Of a DNA stretch of 64,000 bases, positions 55,864 to 63,620 are shown piece after piece; the stretch's first letter is position 1, and the number at the start of each line of letters is the position of its first letter. The DNA is from Pseudomonas protegens. Lineage in GTDB: Bacteria; Pseudomonadota; Gammaproteobacteria; Pseudomonadales; Pseudomonadaceae. The translations under genes and the position numbers were made by a program. Under the pieces are notes generated by a model. The model saw nothing but the letters and a program-made list of their open reading frames with translations. It searched no databases and was not told the origin of the DNA. Location of the stretch: the NCBI RefSeq assembly GCF_013407925.2, contig NZ_CP060201.1, forward strand, positions 186,001 to 250,000. The letters run 5' to 3'.

Positions 55864-56338
55864 GAGACTCTTCCTTTATATGTGCCAGAAGCTGTTGCGC
55901 AGCCTCAATACTTGCATCGCCAGCACTCTGGTAGCTTTGCACCTGGACGATGACGCGCTCAGTCCCAGCAGTCTTGTCATACACCGTGACCATCCAGCCA
56001 GAGACGCGGTTGTAGCCAATCTCCAGCCACAGGAATGGCTTGACCGATAGCGCGGACTCGAAGGCAACCAGCAAGTCAGCAAGGTGAATGACATGCTCGC
56101 TGGACTGTGCCTGCAGGTGCAGCAACACCTGGTCCAGATGCTGCACTGCCTCTAGCGGTCGACCTTCAGCGATAGAGGTCCGGGTAGATGTGAGGGCTGC
56201 TGAAGCACCAAGCGGCGTCTGGAGATGCTCCAGCAGCACGCGGACATGCTTCATGGCTTCCCCCCAAAACATGGTGGGTTGTTCATGGTTGACGGCGTCA
56301 CCCATGGCCGCGATTGCGTTTGCGAGAGGCTGATTCAT
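55856..56338 (-). CDS. Phage early protein, unknown
   Basis: 160 residues, mostly helical, with a central segment LLVAFESALSVKPFLWLEIGYN. No family recognised. Coupled by ATGA overlap to the gene upstream (56335-56338) and overlaps the DUF3164 gene downstream. Confidence 0.7.
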   Translation of the reverse strand: MNQPLANAIAAMGDAVNHEQPTMFWGEAMKHVRVLLEHLQTPLGASAALTSTRTSIAEGRPLEAVQHLDQVLLHLQAQSSEHVIHLADLLVAFESALSVKPFLWLEIGYNRVSGWMVTVYDKTAGTERVIVQVQSYQSAGDASIEAAQQLLAHIKEESHD

Positions 56339-56652
56339 TGGTCCTGCTCCTTCACCAAGGTGTACCAGGCGATATCAACGCCCCGCACGGTTACTGTGTT
56401 GCAGGTGAACCGCCCCGCAGGCGAATAACGAATGCCTCGCAGCTCATGCCCAAACCGCCGCGAGAACAGATCGACACTGGATGGCTCGATGAAGATCTTG
56501 TTGTCAGCCAGCACCAGGTGCTTGATCACAACACCCACCTCGCGAAATTCGCGGGTCAACTCGTTGAACGCCGACAGCTTCACCGGGAACTCCTCCGCCA
56601 AGATGCTGGGTGTCTGTGCAGGTTGAACATCGACCAGATACAGAGCGGCCAT
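56335..56652 (-). CDS. Phage early protein, unknown
   Basis: 105 residues; mixed alpha/beta with VGVVIKHLVLADNKIFIE and FGHELRGIRYSPAGRFTC. Starts one base after the stop of the MuB-like gene. No known function. Confidence 0.65.
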   Translation of the reverse strand: MAALYLVDVQPAQTPSILAEEFPVKLSAFNELTREFREVGVVIKHLVLADNKIFIEPSSVDLFSRRFGHELRGIRYSPAGRFTCNTVTVRGVDIAWYTLVKEQDQ

Positions 56653-56653
56653 C

Positions 56654-57835
56654 TCACACCCCCTTCACGACATCAGCTGTGATCACTGGCACACCCAACT
56701 GGGCAGCCAGATTCATCGCAGCGATGACCAAGTTGCCAATGGCCAGTGGATACAGCAGCGAAACCGTCTCATCGCGGCCACTGCGTCGGCTCGGCTGGGA
56801 CAGGCGTTCAGCAATCGCCTGGATGCCGCTGGCGTCAATGACCTCTTCAAGCGCCTTGCCTGCGCGGTCGAAGCGGAATTTCAGGAACTCTTCCAGGCGA
56901 GCCCCTTCAATGGGCGTCAACGTCACGCGCTCGCAGCGCTGTACGACCTCACGCACATCGGCGTTGCGCTCGCTGAGTTTCACGTCCAGCTCGGGTTGGC
57001 CGATCATGATGATGCTGACCAGCTTGGTGAAACCGACTTCCAGCTCAAGAATGCGCTTGAGGTGCTTCAGCGTCGGGATCGGCAGGCTGTGGGCTTCCTC
57101 GATCACCAGACAGTGGCGGTAACCGGCTGCATGGGACTCCTTCAGAGCCTTGTGCAACTGAGCGAAACGCGCCTCGGGGCTGCTTTTGGGCTTGGCCAGG
57201 GGCGACACCGCCGCCATCATCGACTCGGCGATATGAGTACTTTTCAGGGACTTGCCCTTGGTGTCGTTGTCTTCGGACGCCAAAACATAGGGCTCGATGA
57301 TGATCACCGGGTCACCGCTGTCGGCTATGCGGTTTACCAGGTCACGGCGAAGCGTGCTTTTACCAGCCCCCGACTCACCCACGACAGCGAGGAAGCCACC
57401 GTGCCGCGCTGTCTGATACATGATCTCGCGGACATAGCGAATATCAGGGCTGACCCACATGTCCTGGGCGCACTGCAGCTCATCAAATGGGTCACGGAAA
57501 AGGCCAAAGGCTTTACGGGTACTTGGCTGTAAGGTCTGTTTTGGCAGTAACATAGGTTCGTCCTCCCCGGACGGCTCTTTCACTAGGGCCGGATCTGCCG
57601 TGTTGGCGCACGGCAGATCCACTTCTTCAAAGGCGTTGGCGATATCGGCATCGTTGGCGCCGGACTCGGTCAGGAATACGCGGATGCGCCCCTGTAGTTC
57701 TTCGCAGTCCAGGCTGCGAGGCCACTGACCATGGTTCAGCAACTGGGCGACTGTCGCGTCACTGAGTTTCAGCGATTCGGCCAAGGCCGACTGAGGTCTA
57801 CCGATTCCTTGTAAAACGTGCTTGAGCTTCAACAT
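56654..57835 (-). CDS. MuB-like transposition ATPase (AAA family)
   Basis: 393 residues. N-terminal helix-turn-helix-like region (about 15-45), then an ExeA/MuB-type AAA domain: Walker A GESGAGKS at 153-160, Walker B HCLVIEEAH. It selects target DNA and stimulates the transposase. ATG 57835 overlaps the MuA stop (TGATG); a GTG at 57838 is an alternative. Confidence 0.92.
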   Translation of the reverse strand: MLKLKHVLQGIGRPQSALAESLKLSDATVAQLLNHGQWPRSLDCEELQGRIRVFLTESGANDADIANAFEEVDLPCANTADPALVKEPSGEDEPMLLPKQTLQPSTRKAFGLFRDPFDELQCAQDMWVSPDIRYVREIMYQTARHGGFLAVVGESGAGKSTLRRDLVNRIADSGDPVIIIEPYVLASEDNDTKGKSLKSTHIAESMMAAVSPLAKPKSSPEARFAQLHKALKESHAAGYRHCLVIEEAHSLPIPTLKHLKRILELEVGFTKLVSIIMIGQPELDVKLSERNADVREVVQRCERVTLTPIEGARLEEFLKFRFDRAGKALEEVIDASGIQAIAERLSQPSRRSGRDETVSLLYPLAIGNLVIAAMNLAAQLGVPVITADVVKGV

Positions 57836-59610
57836 CACTCACCTCCAACCGCAGCCAGCACCAGGCTGAGCGGCTTGCGCATGACCTCAACAGGTCGTTT
57901 CAGCTCCGCCTCAATGGCGTCGAGCTGCTCTTGGGGAACTCCTTCCGGGTATTGCTGCTGCAGCCGACTGAAACTGTCAGCCGACCAAAGATTGCCTAGG
58001 CGTGGGCGCAGTAGCTTTGCCGCTTCAACATGACTGAGCGGCGCCAGCTCGATAGTCGGAGCATTGACGTTGAGCGACGTGCCGCGACGTGGCATGTAGG
58101 ACGGCAGCACCGTGTCATTGACGTGCTTGTGAGGGTCGATCAAACCACCGAACGGAACGGCCTTGGCCTTGCGTGCGGTTTCAGCGTCGGCCTGATTGGT
58201 TGTGCCGGTGGCGATCTGCTCCAGGACCTTGCGCGAGAGCTGGGCCGGAGTTTCCGCGTGGCTTTTGTACTGCTCGCCGATGGTCGCCGAGGTCGCCGCA
58301 AAACCAAATTGGTCGATCTCGATCCGTTCGATCACGTGGTACTGCTCACGGCCATCCTCACCCACCAGCACAGCGATGGCGGTATCCGTGTCACGCCAGC
58401 AGTTGCGGGTGATCAGCAGCTTTTCACCCACCATCACACCCGGTACTGAACTGACATCGAATTGAGCGCCGCGAAACGAAACCCGCAATAGGTTGCTGAC
58501 CTTCCGGTACTCCGGGGTACTGACGGCCAACTCACGGCAGACCTCAATGCTGGGTGCCAGGCGCAGTTGCTCCTGCTTGATCAACTGCCAAACGCCGTAC
58601 CGCGTGCGGCGGGTCCGAGTGTGAATCGCGGTCGCGTTGTAGTAACGCATCCACTTTCCGGCCCAGGTATTGATCTGTTCCAGGCTGTTCGCTGCCTGAA
58701 ACTTCAACGCACTCTCAAACTCACGTTCAACAATGTTGTGCGCCTGTTCGACCTGACCCTTTGCCCGCGCATTGCCGACCTGGTTGATGATCAGTTCGAT
58801 GGACATGGCGCGGCACAGGTTGCGGAAAATGCCGCTGGTCATGGCCGCACCCGGGTCGGTCATTAGCATCCATGGCACGCCGTGGAATGGGTCCGCCTCG
58901 TGACGCTTTTGCATCGCGTTGATCAACACATTGCACAGGTTCTCTGCGGATTCCGCCCCCAGGACATACTCCAGATACAAGGTGCCGCTGGTGTGGTCCG
59001 TGATCACGTAGCGCCACAGGCGCTGGCGTTCGATCTTCTTCAAGTTGCCGGGTTTGCCGTCATAGAACTCGGCCTTGTTCATCACCTGGGCGCCGCTGTC
59101 GGCAAGGTAGAACTGCGTCGAGATTGAGGCGTCCACCTGCCAAACGTGGTTGGGGTGATTGCTGGCCAACGACACTGCGGGAGCATCCTGCAGCAGTTGG
59201 TCTGGGTGCAGTTTGTAGCCCTGCAGGGCGCGGCTGATGGCGCCGCTGGTCAGCGGGCGAAACAGTCCAGTCGCCTCGTCGACCCGTCCGGCCAGGATCA
59301 ACCCGTTGCTTCTCAGGCGTTCAACAGCGCGCTCAATCGTAGACAGCTGCTTGTTGTTGGCTCGGATCGACTCCAGCAGCATTGCCGAGATCAACCGGGC
59401 CTCATTCAGTGGCAAGGCACTGTTGCCTGCATCACTGCGACGTTTACGCGGCTTTGCCACTCGAACCTCCTTCAGCTTGCGCTGAAGCGTTTGGATGGAA
59501 ACACCCAGCTCGGCGGCGCCTGCCTTATAGATTGCAGTGCGCTGACCGTGCGGAGCGCTCTCTGCACGCTGGGCGATCTGTGCCAGTTGCTGGGTCTGTA
59601 CCGGATTCAT
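57835..59610 (-). CDS. MuA-like DDE transposase
   Basis: 591 residues. N-terminal DNA-binding helix-turn-helix (about 25-50, ELGVSIQTLQRKLKEV), catalytic integrase core with D160 (WQVDAS), D252 (MTDPGAAM) and E288 (KGQVEQAHN), and a Mu-type C-terminal beta-barrel domain (about 385-450). All three catalytic residues are intact, so the element should be transposition-competent. Confidence 0.95.
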   Translation of the reverse strand: MNPVQTQQLAQIAQRAESAPHGQRTAIYKAGAAELGVSIQTLQRKLKEVRVAKPRKRRSDAGNSALPLNEARLISAMLLESIRANNKQLSTIERAVERLRSNGLILAGRVDEATGLFRPLTSGAISRALQGYKLHPDQLLQDAPAVSLASNHPNHVWQVDASISTQFYLADSGAQVMNKAEFYDGKPGNLKKIERQRLWRYVITDHTSGTLYLEYVLGAESAENLCNVLINAMQKRHEADPFHGVPWMLMTDPGAAMTSGIFRNLCRAMSIELIINQVGNARAKGQVEQAHNIVEREFESALKFQAANSLEQINTWAGKWMRYYNATAIHTRTRRTRYGVWQLIKQEQLRLAPSIEVCRELAVSTPEYRKVSNLLRVSFRGAQFDVSSVPGVMVGEKLLITRNCWRDTDTAIAVLVGEDGREQYHVIERIEIDQFGFAATSATIGEQYKSHAETPAQLSRKVLEQIATGTTNQADAETARKAKAVPFGGLIDPHKHVNDTVLPSYMPRRGTSLNVNAPTIELAPLSHVEAAKLLRPRLGNLWSADSFSRLQQQYPEGVPQEQLDAIEAELKRPVEVMRKPLSLVLAAVGGE

Positions 59611-59613
59611 GGA

Positions 59614-60543
59614 TTAAGCCTCGGCCTGACTCATCCAGGCCGGGGCGCCCCCTTGCTGGTCGTGCAGGTGAAACTCGCTACGCAGGGTGGCCAGGGTGGT
59701 TTCAAGTTGAAGGATCAGGTCCGCCTGATACGCTCGGTGATCTACGCCGTGTTCATTGCCGTGCTCAGCCATCTTGGAGAAACCTTCGCGCAACTCGCCC
59801 AGGATCTTGGCCTCGACCTCAAATTGCAGTGCGACGATCTCAGTGCGCAGCTCTTTGATGACGTCATCCGGGGTGGCGGTCTGAATGCGTTTACGGTGCT
59901 TCTCCAGCTCCTGCTTGGTGCTGTCCAGCTCTTTGGTTTTCTTCGCCATGACTTCGCTTTGCGCTTCGTAGTCAGCGTTGGTTTCGTCCAGGCGCTTGCT
60001 CAGCTCTTCTTTTTCCCTGGCATGCTTGGCGATGATCTCTTCGGCGAGATCAACGAAGGCATCCTTGTCACCGGTCTTGGCAACTTCGATCAGAGCCGAT
60101 TTCTGGTCCTCAGGAAGGCGGCGGTATTGGCGCATTTCGCGGTAGCCGATGCCCATACGGGACATCGAATCGAGTGCCTCTTCACCGAATGTGCGGAGGT
60201 TGGCAATGTCCTGGTTCGCCTTTTCGTCTGACACTCCCAGAACGCCGCAGAACTCCTCCCATGTACCTGAAAAAACCAAACCGTTTGGCATGGATTTTCC
60301 TTGAAGTGCTCTGTAGAGCTTGTTTTCCTTGACGTAGGCGAGTTTGGAAGCCCAAACGGTTTGGGAAAACTTGCCAAAGGCATCTGCCATTTGGGCTTGG
60401 CCAAGCAGCTGGTTTACGAGGTCTCGATCATCACCGTGTGAGGTCAAAGCTGAAGCCATCGAGTTTTGAGTCGCGGTCAGCATTTCACCGTCCAGAGCAG
60501 GCAGCTCAACAACGTCGGTAACTGGGGATTTGGTACGTGCCAT
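59614..60543 (-). CDS. Phage coiled-coil protein of the early operon
   Basis: 309 residues. N-terminal helical region with FSGTWEEFCGVLGVSDEKANQ and EALDSMSRMGIGYREMRQ resembles DNA-binding/partition-like phage proteins. Residues about 170-240 form a long coiled coil (REKEELSKRLDETNADYE, KKTKELDSTKQELEKHRKR). AAGGAG precedes ATG 60543. Found before the transposase in B3-like phages; function unknown. Confidence 0.75.
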   Translation of the reverse strand: MARTKSPVTDVVELPALDGEMLTATQNSMASALTSHGDDRDLVNQLLGQAQMADAFGKFSQTVWASKLAYVKENKLYRALQGKSMPNGLVFSGTWEEFCGVLGVSDEKANQDIANLRTFGEEALDSMSRMGIGYREMRQYRRLPEDQKSALIEVAKTGDKDAFVDLAEEIIAKHAREKEELSKRLDETNADYEAQSEVMAKKTKELDSTKQELEKHRKRIQTATPDDVIKELRTEIVALQFEVEAKILGELREGFSKMAEHGNEHGVDHRAYQADLILQLETTLATLRSEFHLHDQQGGAPAWMSQAEA

Positions 60544-60553
60544 GGTCTTCTCC

Positions 60554-60856
60554 TTAATTCATCGATCCAGCGGCGATACGCTGATTGATTTCCTGCATGC
60601 GGTTGGTCAAGCGGGCCATGTGCTCGGCATGAGCCTGGGCGATCTGCAGCACCCCCACGGAGTGAGCGAACCGACCATTGTCGAGCTTCACCGCCAAGCC
60701 TTCTTCGATCAGGGTTTGCATGGCACGAGTAATGTTGCTCGGGCTGTCCTGGGTAAGTTGGGCCAGATCGTTGTTGCTAAGGCCGGTCACGGTGTGGCCC
60801 TTCAAAGCCTTGAGGACTCGCAACACACGTGCAGCGGCTGAGACGGTGCGGCTCAT
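60554..60856 (-). CDS. IclR-like winged-helix phage protein
   Basis: 100 residues. VSAAARVLRVLKALKG followed by LSNNDLAQLTQDSPSNITRAMQTLIEEGLAVKL is an IclR-type helix-turn-helix; no effector domain. Likely a DNA-binding regulator of early functions. ATG 60856 overlaps the upstream stop (ATGA). Confidence 0.75.
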   Translation of the reverse strand: MSRTVSAAARVLRVLKALKGHTVTGLSNNDLAQLTQDSPSNITRAMQTLIEEGLAVKLDNGRFAHSVGVLQIAQAHAEHMARLTNRMQEINQRIAAGSMN

Positions 60857-61332
60857 GGCTGCCCCTCCAGTTCAAGTTGTGGGTGTTGGGTTTGGCTGAC
60901 ATTGCCTCGGTGCCAGGCAAGCCCTTCCATTGCCGCCTGTATGGACGCAAGCGCTTCGTCGGCTTCGCAGGCTTTGGCGTAGAAAGCGAGCAACCGTCCA
61001 GTTGCAGTGGTGAGAAGTTCCTGTAAAGCCTGCGTGTCCTGGGCGGTGCAGTTCCGGCCTGTGGGTACATCAATGGTCAACCGACCTGCACTGGCGGCAA
61101 TCCAGCGAGTGACGTAGTCGCAGCCGCAAGCTCGCTCATAGGGACGAATCAAGTTGGCCGGCATGCGGCCTGTCTGCAGCCACTTGTAAACCGACCAGTG
61201 ATCAGTAACGCCCATCTCGTCGGCGATACGCTCGACACCCTTGTTGTGGTTGTCCTTGGCGAAGTCCTTGCACAGCTCCAGTGCATGGCGCAACGAGGTC
61301 GGTTGAATGCTCTTCCAGCGACGGCGGCTCAT
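60853..61332 (-). CDS. CII-like phage regulatory protein
   Basis: 159 residues from ATG 61332 (AAAGG upstream; an ATG 33 bases earlier is less likely). SLRHALELCKDFAKDNHNKG and IADEMGVTDHWSVYKWLQTGRMPANLIRPYERAC resemble phage CII/helix-turn-helix regulators. The C-terminal half is helical. Just downstream of the palindrome pair at 61375-61408, which may be its own control site. Confidence 0.65.
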   Translation of the reverse strand: MSRRRWKSIQPTSLRHALELCKDFAKDNHNKGVERIADEMGVTDHWSVYKWLQTGRMPANLIRPYERACGCDYVTRWIAASAGRLTIDVPTGRNCTAQDTQALQELLTTATGRLLAFYAKACEADEALASIQAAMEGLAWHRGNVSQTQHPQLELEGQP

Positions 61333-61374
61333 TGGAAAGACCTTTCTGAAAGGCATTCCAAACAATCTGAACTT

Positions 61375-61408
61375 TTGCAGCTATGCAAAGTGATTGCGTT
61401 GGATGCAA
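61375..61408. promoter_or_regulatory. Two adjacent TTGC-N-GCAA palindromes between divergent phage genes
   Basis: TTGCAGCTATGCAA (61375-61388) and TTGCGTTGGATGCAA (61394-61408) lie between the CII-like gene and the rightward 90-residue gene. Their arms match (TTGC...TGCAA), so they look like a paired operator. Distinct from the TGTGAT sites near the repressor. Confidence 0.5.
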
Positions 61409-61444
61409 TGTTTTGGGGTACATTCCCCGACATGGACATGAGCA

Positions 61445-61717
61445 ATGACTGACCGCATTGAGAAGCTTGAGGCACAGGTGAATGCATTGGCGCAGGGCTG
61501 GTTACGCCTTGCTGCAGCTCTTGAAGTTCAAGGACTGCTTTCACCGAATGACATAGACCATTCCCTGCAGTCGGTCCGATGGCCGGGGCAGTCAATAGAC
61601 GCTGAGGCAACCAAGACGCTGGCATGGCTGTGTGATCAGTTGAGCGAAGCGCGAAATGCGCGCCGAGCTGCTGGGCCTCAAGCGTCAGCCTGCCGGTACG
61701 GCGGTGCGGTGCAATAG
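61445..61717 (+). CDS. Small rightward phage protein inside the early region
   Basis: 90 residues. IEKLEAQVNALAQGWLRLAAAL is helical, followed by QSVRWPGQSIDAEATKTLAWLCDQL. No strong ribosome site. It runs against the leftward early operon and its stop is 3 bases from that of the Ner-like gene. Unknown function. Confidence 0.6.
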   Translation: MTDRIEKLEAQVNALAQGWLRLAAALEVQGLLSPNDIDHSLQSVRWPGQSIDAEATKTLAWLCDQLSEARNARRAAGPQASACRYGGAVQ

Positions 61718-61720
61718 CCA

Positions 61721-61933
61721 TTACGCTGCCATCGCAGCAGTCGGCTTGAGACCAAGCTTCACCGCAATATCATGGGCCTTGCCGTAATTGGCTTTGGCCT
61801 GGCCATTGAGGACGCGGTACACCTCGTTGCGGGTGTAGCCGTTTTCGGTAGCCCACTGAGTAATGGTTTTGCCGACACGACGGAAGTTTTCTTTCACCTG
61901 GTCGGCGGTTAGGGCTTTGGCATGGGTGGCCAT
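61721..61933 (-). CDS. Ner/Cro-like phage DNA-binding protein
   Basis: 70 residues, helix-turn-helix (GKTITQWATENGYTRNEVYRVLNG). Position next to the divergent repressor and AGGAG upstream of ATG 61933 fit a Ner/Cro-type early negative regulator. The shared operator region is 61934-62034. Confidence 0.8.
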   Translation of the reverse strand: MATHAKALTADQVKENFRRVGKTITQWATENGYTRNEVYRVLNGQAKANYGKAHDIAVKLGLKPTAAMAA

Positions 61934-61983
61934 GGTGGTGGCTCCTGTGATGCAAAGATAATTGCTGTTTGTTTGAATGATTT

Positions 61984-62034
61984 TGTGATCTATACATCAC
62001 ATAGTCAAGGGATATTTGTGATCAATACATCACC
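61984..62034. promoter_or_regulatory. Two repressor/Ner operators, 33 bp apart
   Basis: TGTGAT-CTATAC-ATCACA (61984-62001) is a perfect inverted repeat; TGTGAT-CAATAC-ATCACC (62017-62034) is nearly perfect and overlaps the repressor GTG start. A half-site TGTGAT occurs at 61946. Spacing of 33 bp is about three helical turns, favouring cooperative binding. Confidence 0.75.
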
Positions 62035-62437
62035 ATTTGTGCGTCTCAAAGAAGAGCGCAAACGCCTTAAGCTGACCCAGGCGGCCGCAGGTGCTGTAGC
62101 GGGCGTTACAAGAGAAACGTGGAGTCGATATGAATCGGGCGCTCTATCCCCAGGAATGGAGGCGTTAGAAGCTTTTGCTTTGGCGGGTGCAGATGTTCAG
62201 TTCGTTTTGACCGGGGTTCGCGGTTCAACCCCTCCCTCAACTAGGGAGAGACTTTTCCTCGATCAATTCCGGCGAAGCCCTGAAGATCGGCAAGATGAGG
62301 CTCTTCGTGTTCTGCTGGGCGCGCAGTCTTCTGCTGCAGCACAACACACATTCCAAAGTGTCGGCCAGTACATCCATGGATCAGTCGATCAGTCCGGACT
62401 GACGCTCAACGTTGGTGGTAGCAAAGGGAAGAAGTAA
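62018..62437 (+). CDS. Prophage repressor (XRE-type helix-turn-helix)
   Basis: 139 residues from GTG 62018 (AAGGG 8 bases upstream). RLKEERKRLKLTQAAAGAVA and VTRETWSRYESGALSPGMEALEAFA form an XRE domain. The middle is helical; there is no LexA-like peptidase. The C terminus carries VGQYIHGSVDQSGLTLN, a Gly-rich segment that recurs in the next protein. Its operator overlaps its own start, implying autoregulation. Confidence 0.82.
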   Translation: MINTSPFVRLKEERKRLKLTQAAAGAVAGVTRETWSRYESGALSPGMEALEAFALAGADVQFVLTGVRGSTPPSTRERLFLDQFRRSPEDRQDEALRVLLGAQSSAAAQHTFQSVGQYIHGSVDQSGLTLNVGGSKGKK

Positions 62438-62439
62438 CC

Positions 62440-63030
62440 ATGAGCCAGGACTTTCATGGCGGTGTAGGCCAGGTGGCCGAAGGCGACATCAACAACTACG
62501 GGATCAGTATCAACCTGACTGACAAAGCTGAGGCCCGAGGCTTGGTTTCTGCTCAGAGGAAGGAGCTGCATGAGCTGCGCGCAAAGTGTGAAGAGCTAGG
62601 TGATGACCCTCGTGATGTCTGGCGCACGGTCCATGCGCAGTTAGCAGTGACATCTATCTCTGAAATCACTGCAGAGCAATTTGTCGAAGCTCGCGATGTG
62701 ATGCAAACAAGGTTGGAGCGCTTGCAGGAAGACGCTGATAAGCGTCGTTTGGTTGGTAAAGTCCTGCGTGCAGTAGCTGAAAAAGATGCTAAGACCGAGA
62801 TGAACACTTTCTGCGAGTTAAATTTTGGTCGTACTCAACTGAATAAACTTCAAAAGCCTCAACTCCAAAAAACACTTGAGTTCGTACTGGACTTTAAACC
62901 GAATATGCAAAGTGCGCCTTTAGTCCCTGAACTCGGCTCACTGACGTTCCGGGATTTTGTGATGTTGCATAGACAGAATGCTGCATGCTTGTTTTGCTTG
63001 GGCCTGCTTGTCGGCGGAATTTTGTTCTAG
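62440..63030 (+). CDS. Repressor-linked protein with C-terminal membrane anchor
   Basis: 196 residues, starting 2 bases after the repressor stop, so expressed in the lysogen. Begins with a Gly-rich beta segment (VGQVAEGDINNYGISIN), then a helical domain (about 30-150), and ends in one hydrophobic helix (AACLFCLGLLVGGILF), suggesting tail anchoring in the inner membrane. No named family. Candidate superinfection-exclusion or host-modifying factor. Confidence 0.7.
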   Translation: MSQDFHGGVGQVAEGDINNYGISINLTDKAEARGLVSAQRKELHELRAKCEELGDDPRDVWRTVHAQLAVTSISEITAEQFVEARDVMQTRLERLQEDADKRRLVGKVLRAVAEKDAKTEMNTFCELNFGRTQLNKLQKPQLQKTLEFVLDFKPNMQSAPLVPELGSLTFRDFVMLHRQNAACLFCLGLLVGGILF

Positions 63031-63044
63031 TTAAGGAGTAGAAA

Positions 63045-63455
63045 ATGAAATCAAGAATTTTGGGACTGTTAGGTTTTTCACTGTTGGTTTTGTCGGGTTG
63101 TGGGGAAAAGGCAACAATCTCCGAGTTCAAGGTTGTATCTGATAGCGCGCTGGTTGGTAAAGCGTTGCCAGCGATTCGCCAAGCATGTCCCGGTCTGGAT
63201 AAGTACTCTCAGGCACTAAAGAACATCCGCGTTCAAGATAATTTCCGCACCTCGATTCTCTTTGATGTCGCTGAATCAGCATCTATTCCCGATGCTTACA
63301 AGGTTGGTGGGCATACCTGTTATGTGGAGATCGACTCTACGGGAAAAAGCATATTTATCGAGAAACTAGGCTGTAAGTCCCTTTGCTTGGATCAACTGAA
63401 TACCCCGGACGGCCAGCTTAAAATTGACCTCGCCCAGGGTGCGACTGATAGCTGA
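63045..63455 (+). CDS. Prophage-encoded lipoprotein
   Basis: 136 residues. Signal peptide with lipobox LVLSGC (acylated Cys at about 19). Mature part contains four more cysteines (QACPG, HTCYVE, LGCKSLC). AAGGAG precedes ATG 63045. 14 bases after the membrane-anchored gene, so part of the lysogenic transcript. A surface-modifying role is plausible; function unknown. Confidence 0.75.
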   Translation: MKSRILGLLGFSLLVLSGCGEKATISEFKVVSDSALVGKALPAIRQACPGLDKYSQALKNIRVQDNFRTSILFDVAESASIPDAYKVGGHTCYVEIDSTGKSIFIEKLGCKSLCLDQLNTPDGQLKIDLAQGATDS

Positions 63456-63548
63456 TGGTGATCTAAAAATTATGGTTGAGATGACTTATTAAGTAGGCAC
63501 CAACTGCCCTAGCGTTCTCTTTAAACTCGATTAAAAGCCTTCCTGTCC

Positions 63549-63572
63549 CACGCCGCCGATCATGGCGGCGTG
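63549..63572 (+). terminator. Stem-loop after the lysogenic gene group
   Basis: CACGCCGCC-GATCAT-GGCGGCGTG, a perfect 9-bp stem, about 95 bases after the lipoprotein stop and before the next gene. The following T-run is weak. Confidence 0.6.
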
Positions 63573-63620
63573 TGTATTTCTGGCGTCCGAAAAGTACGGC
63601 GCCATTACAGGAGGCGTCCG

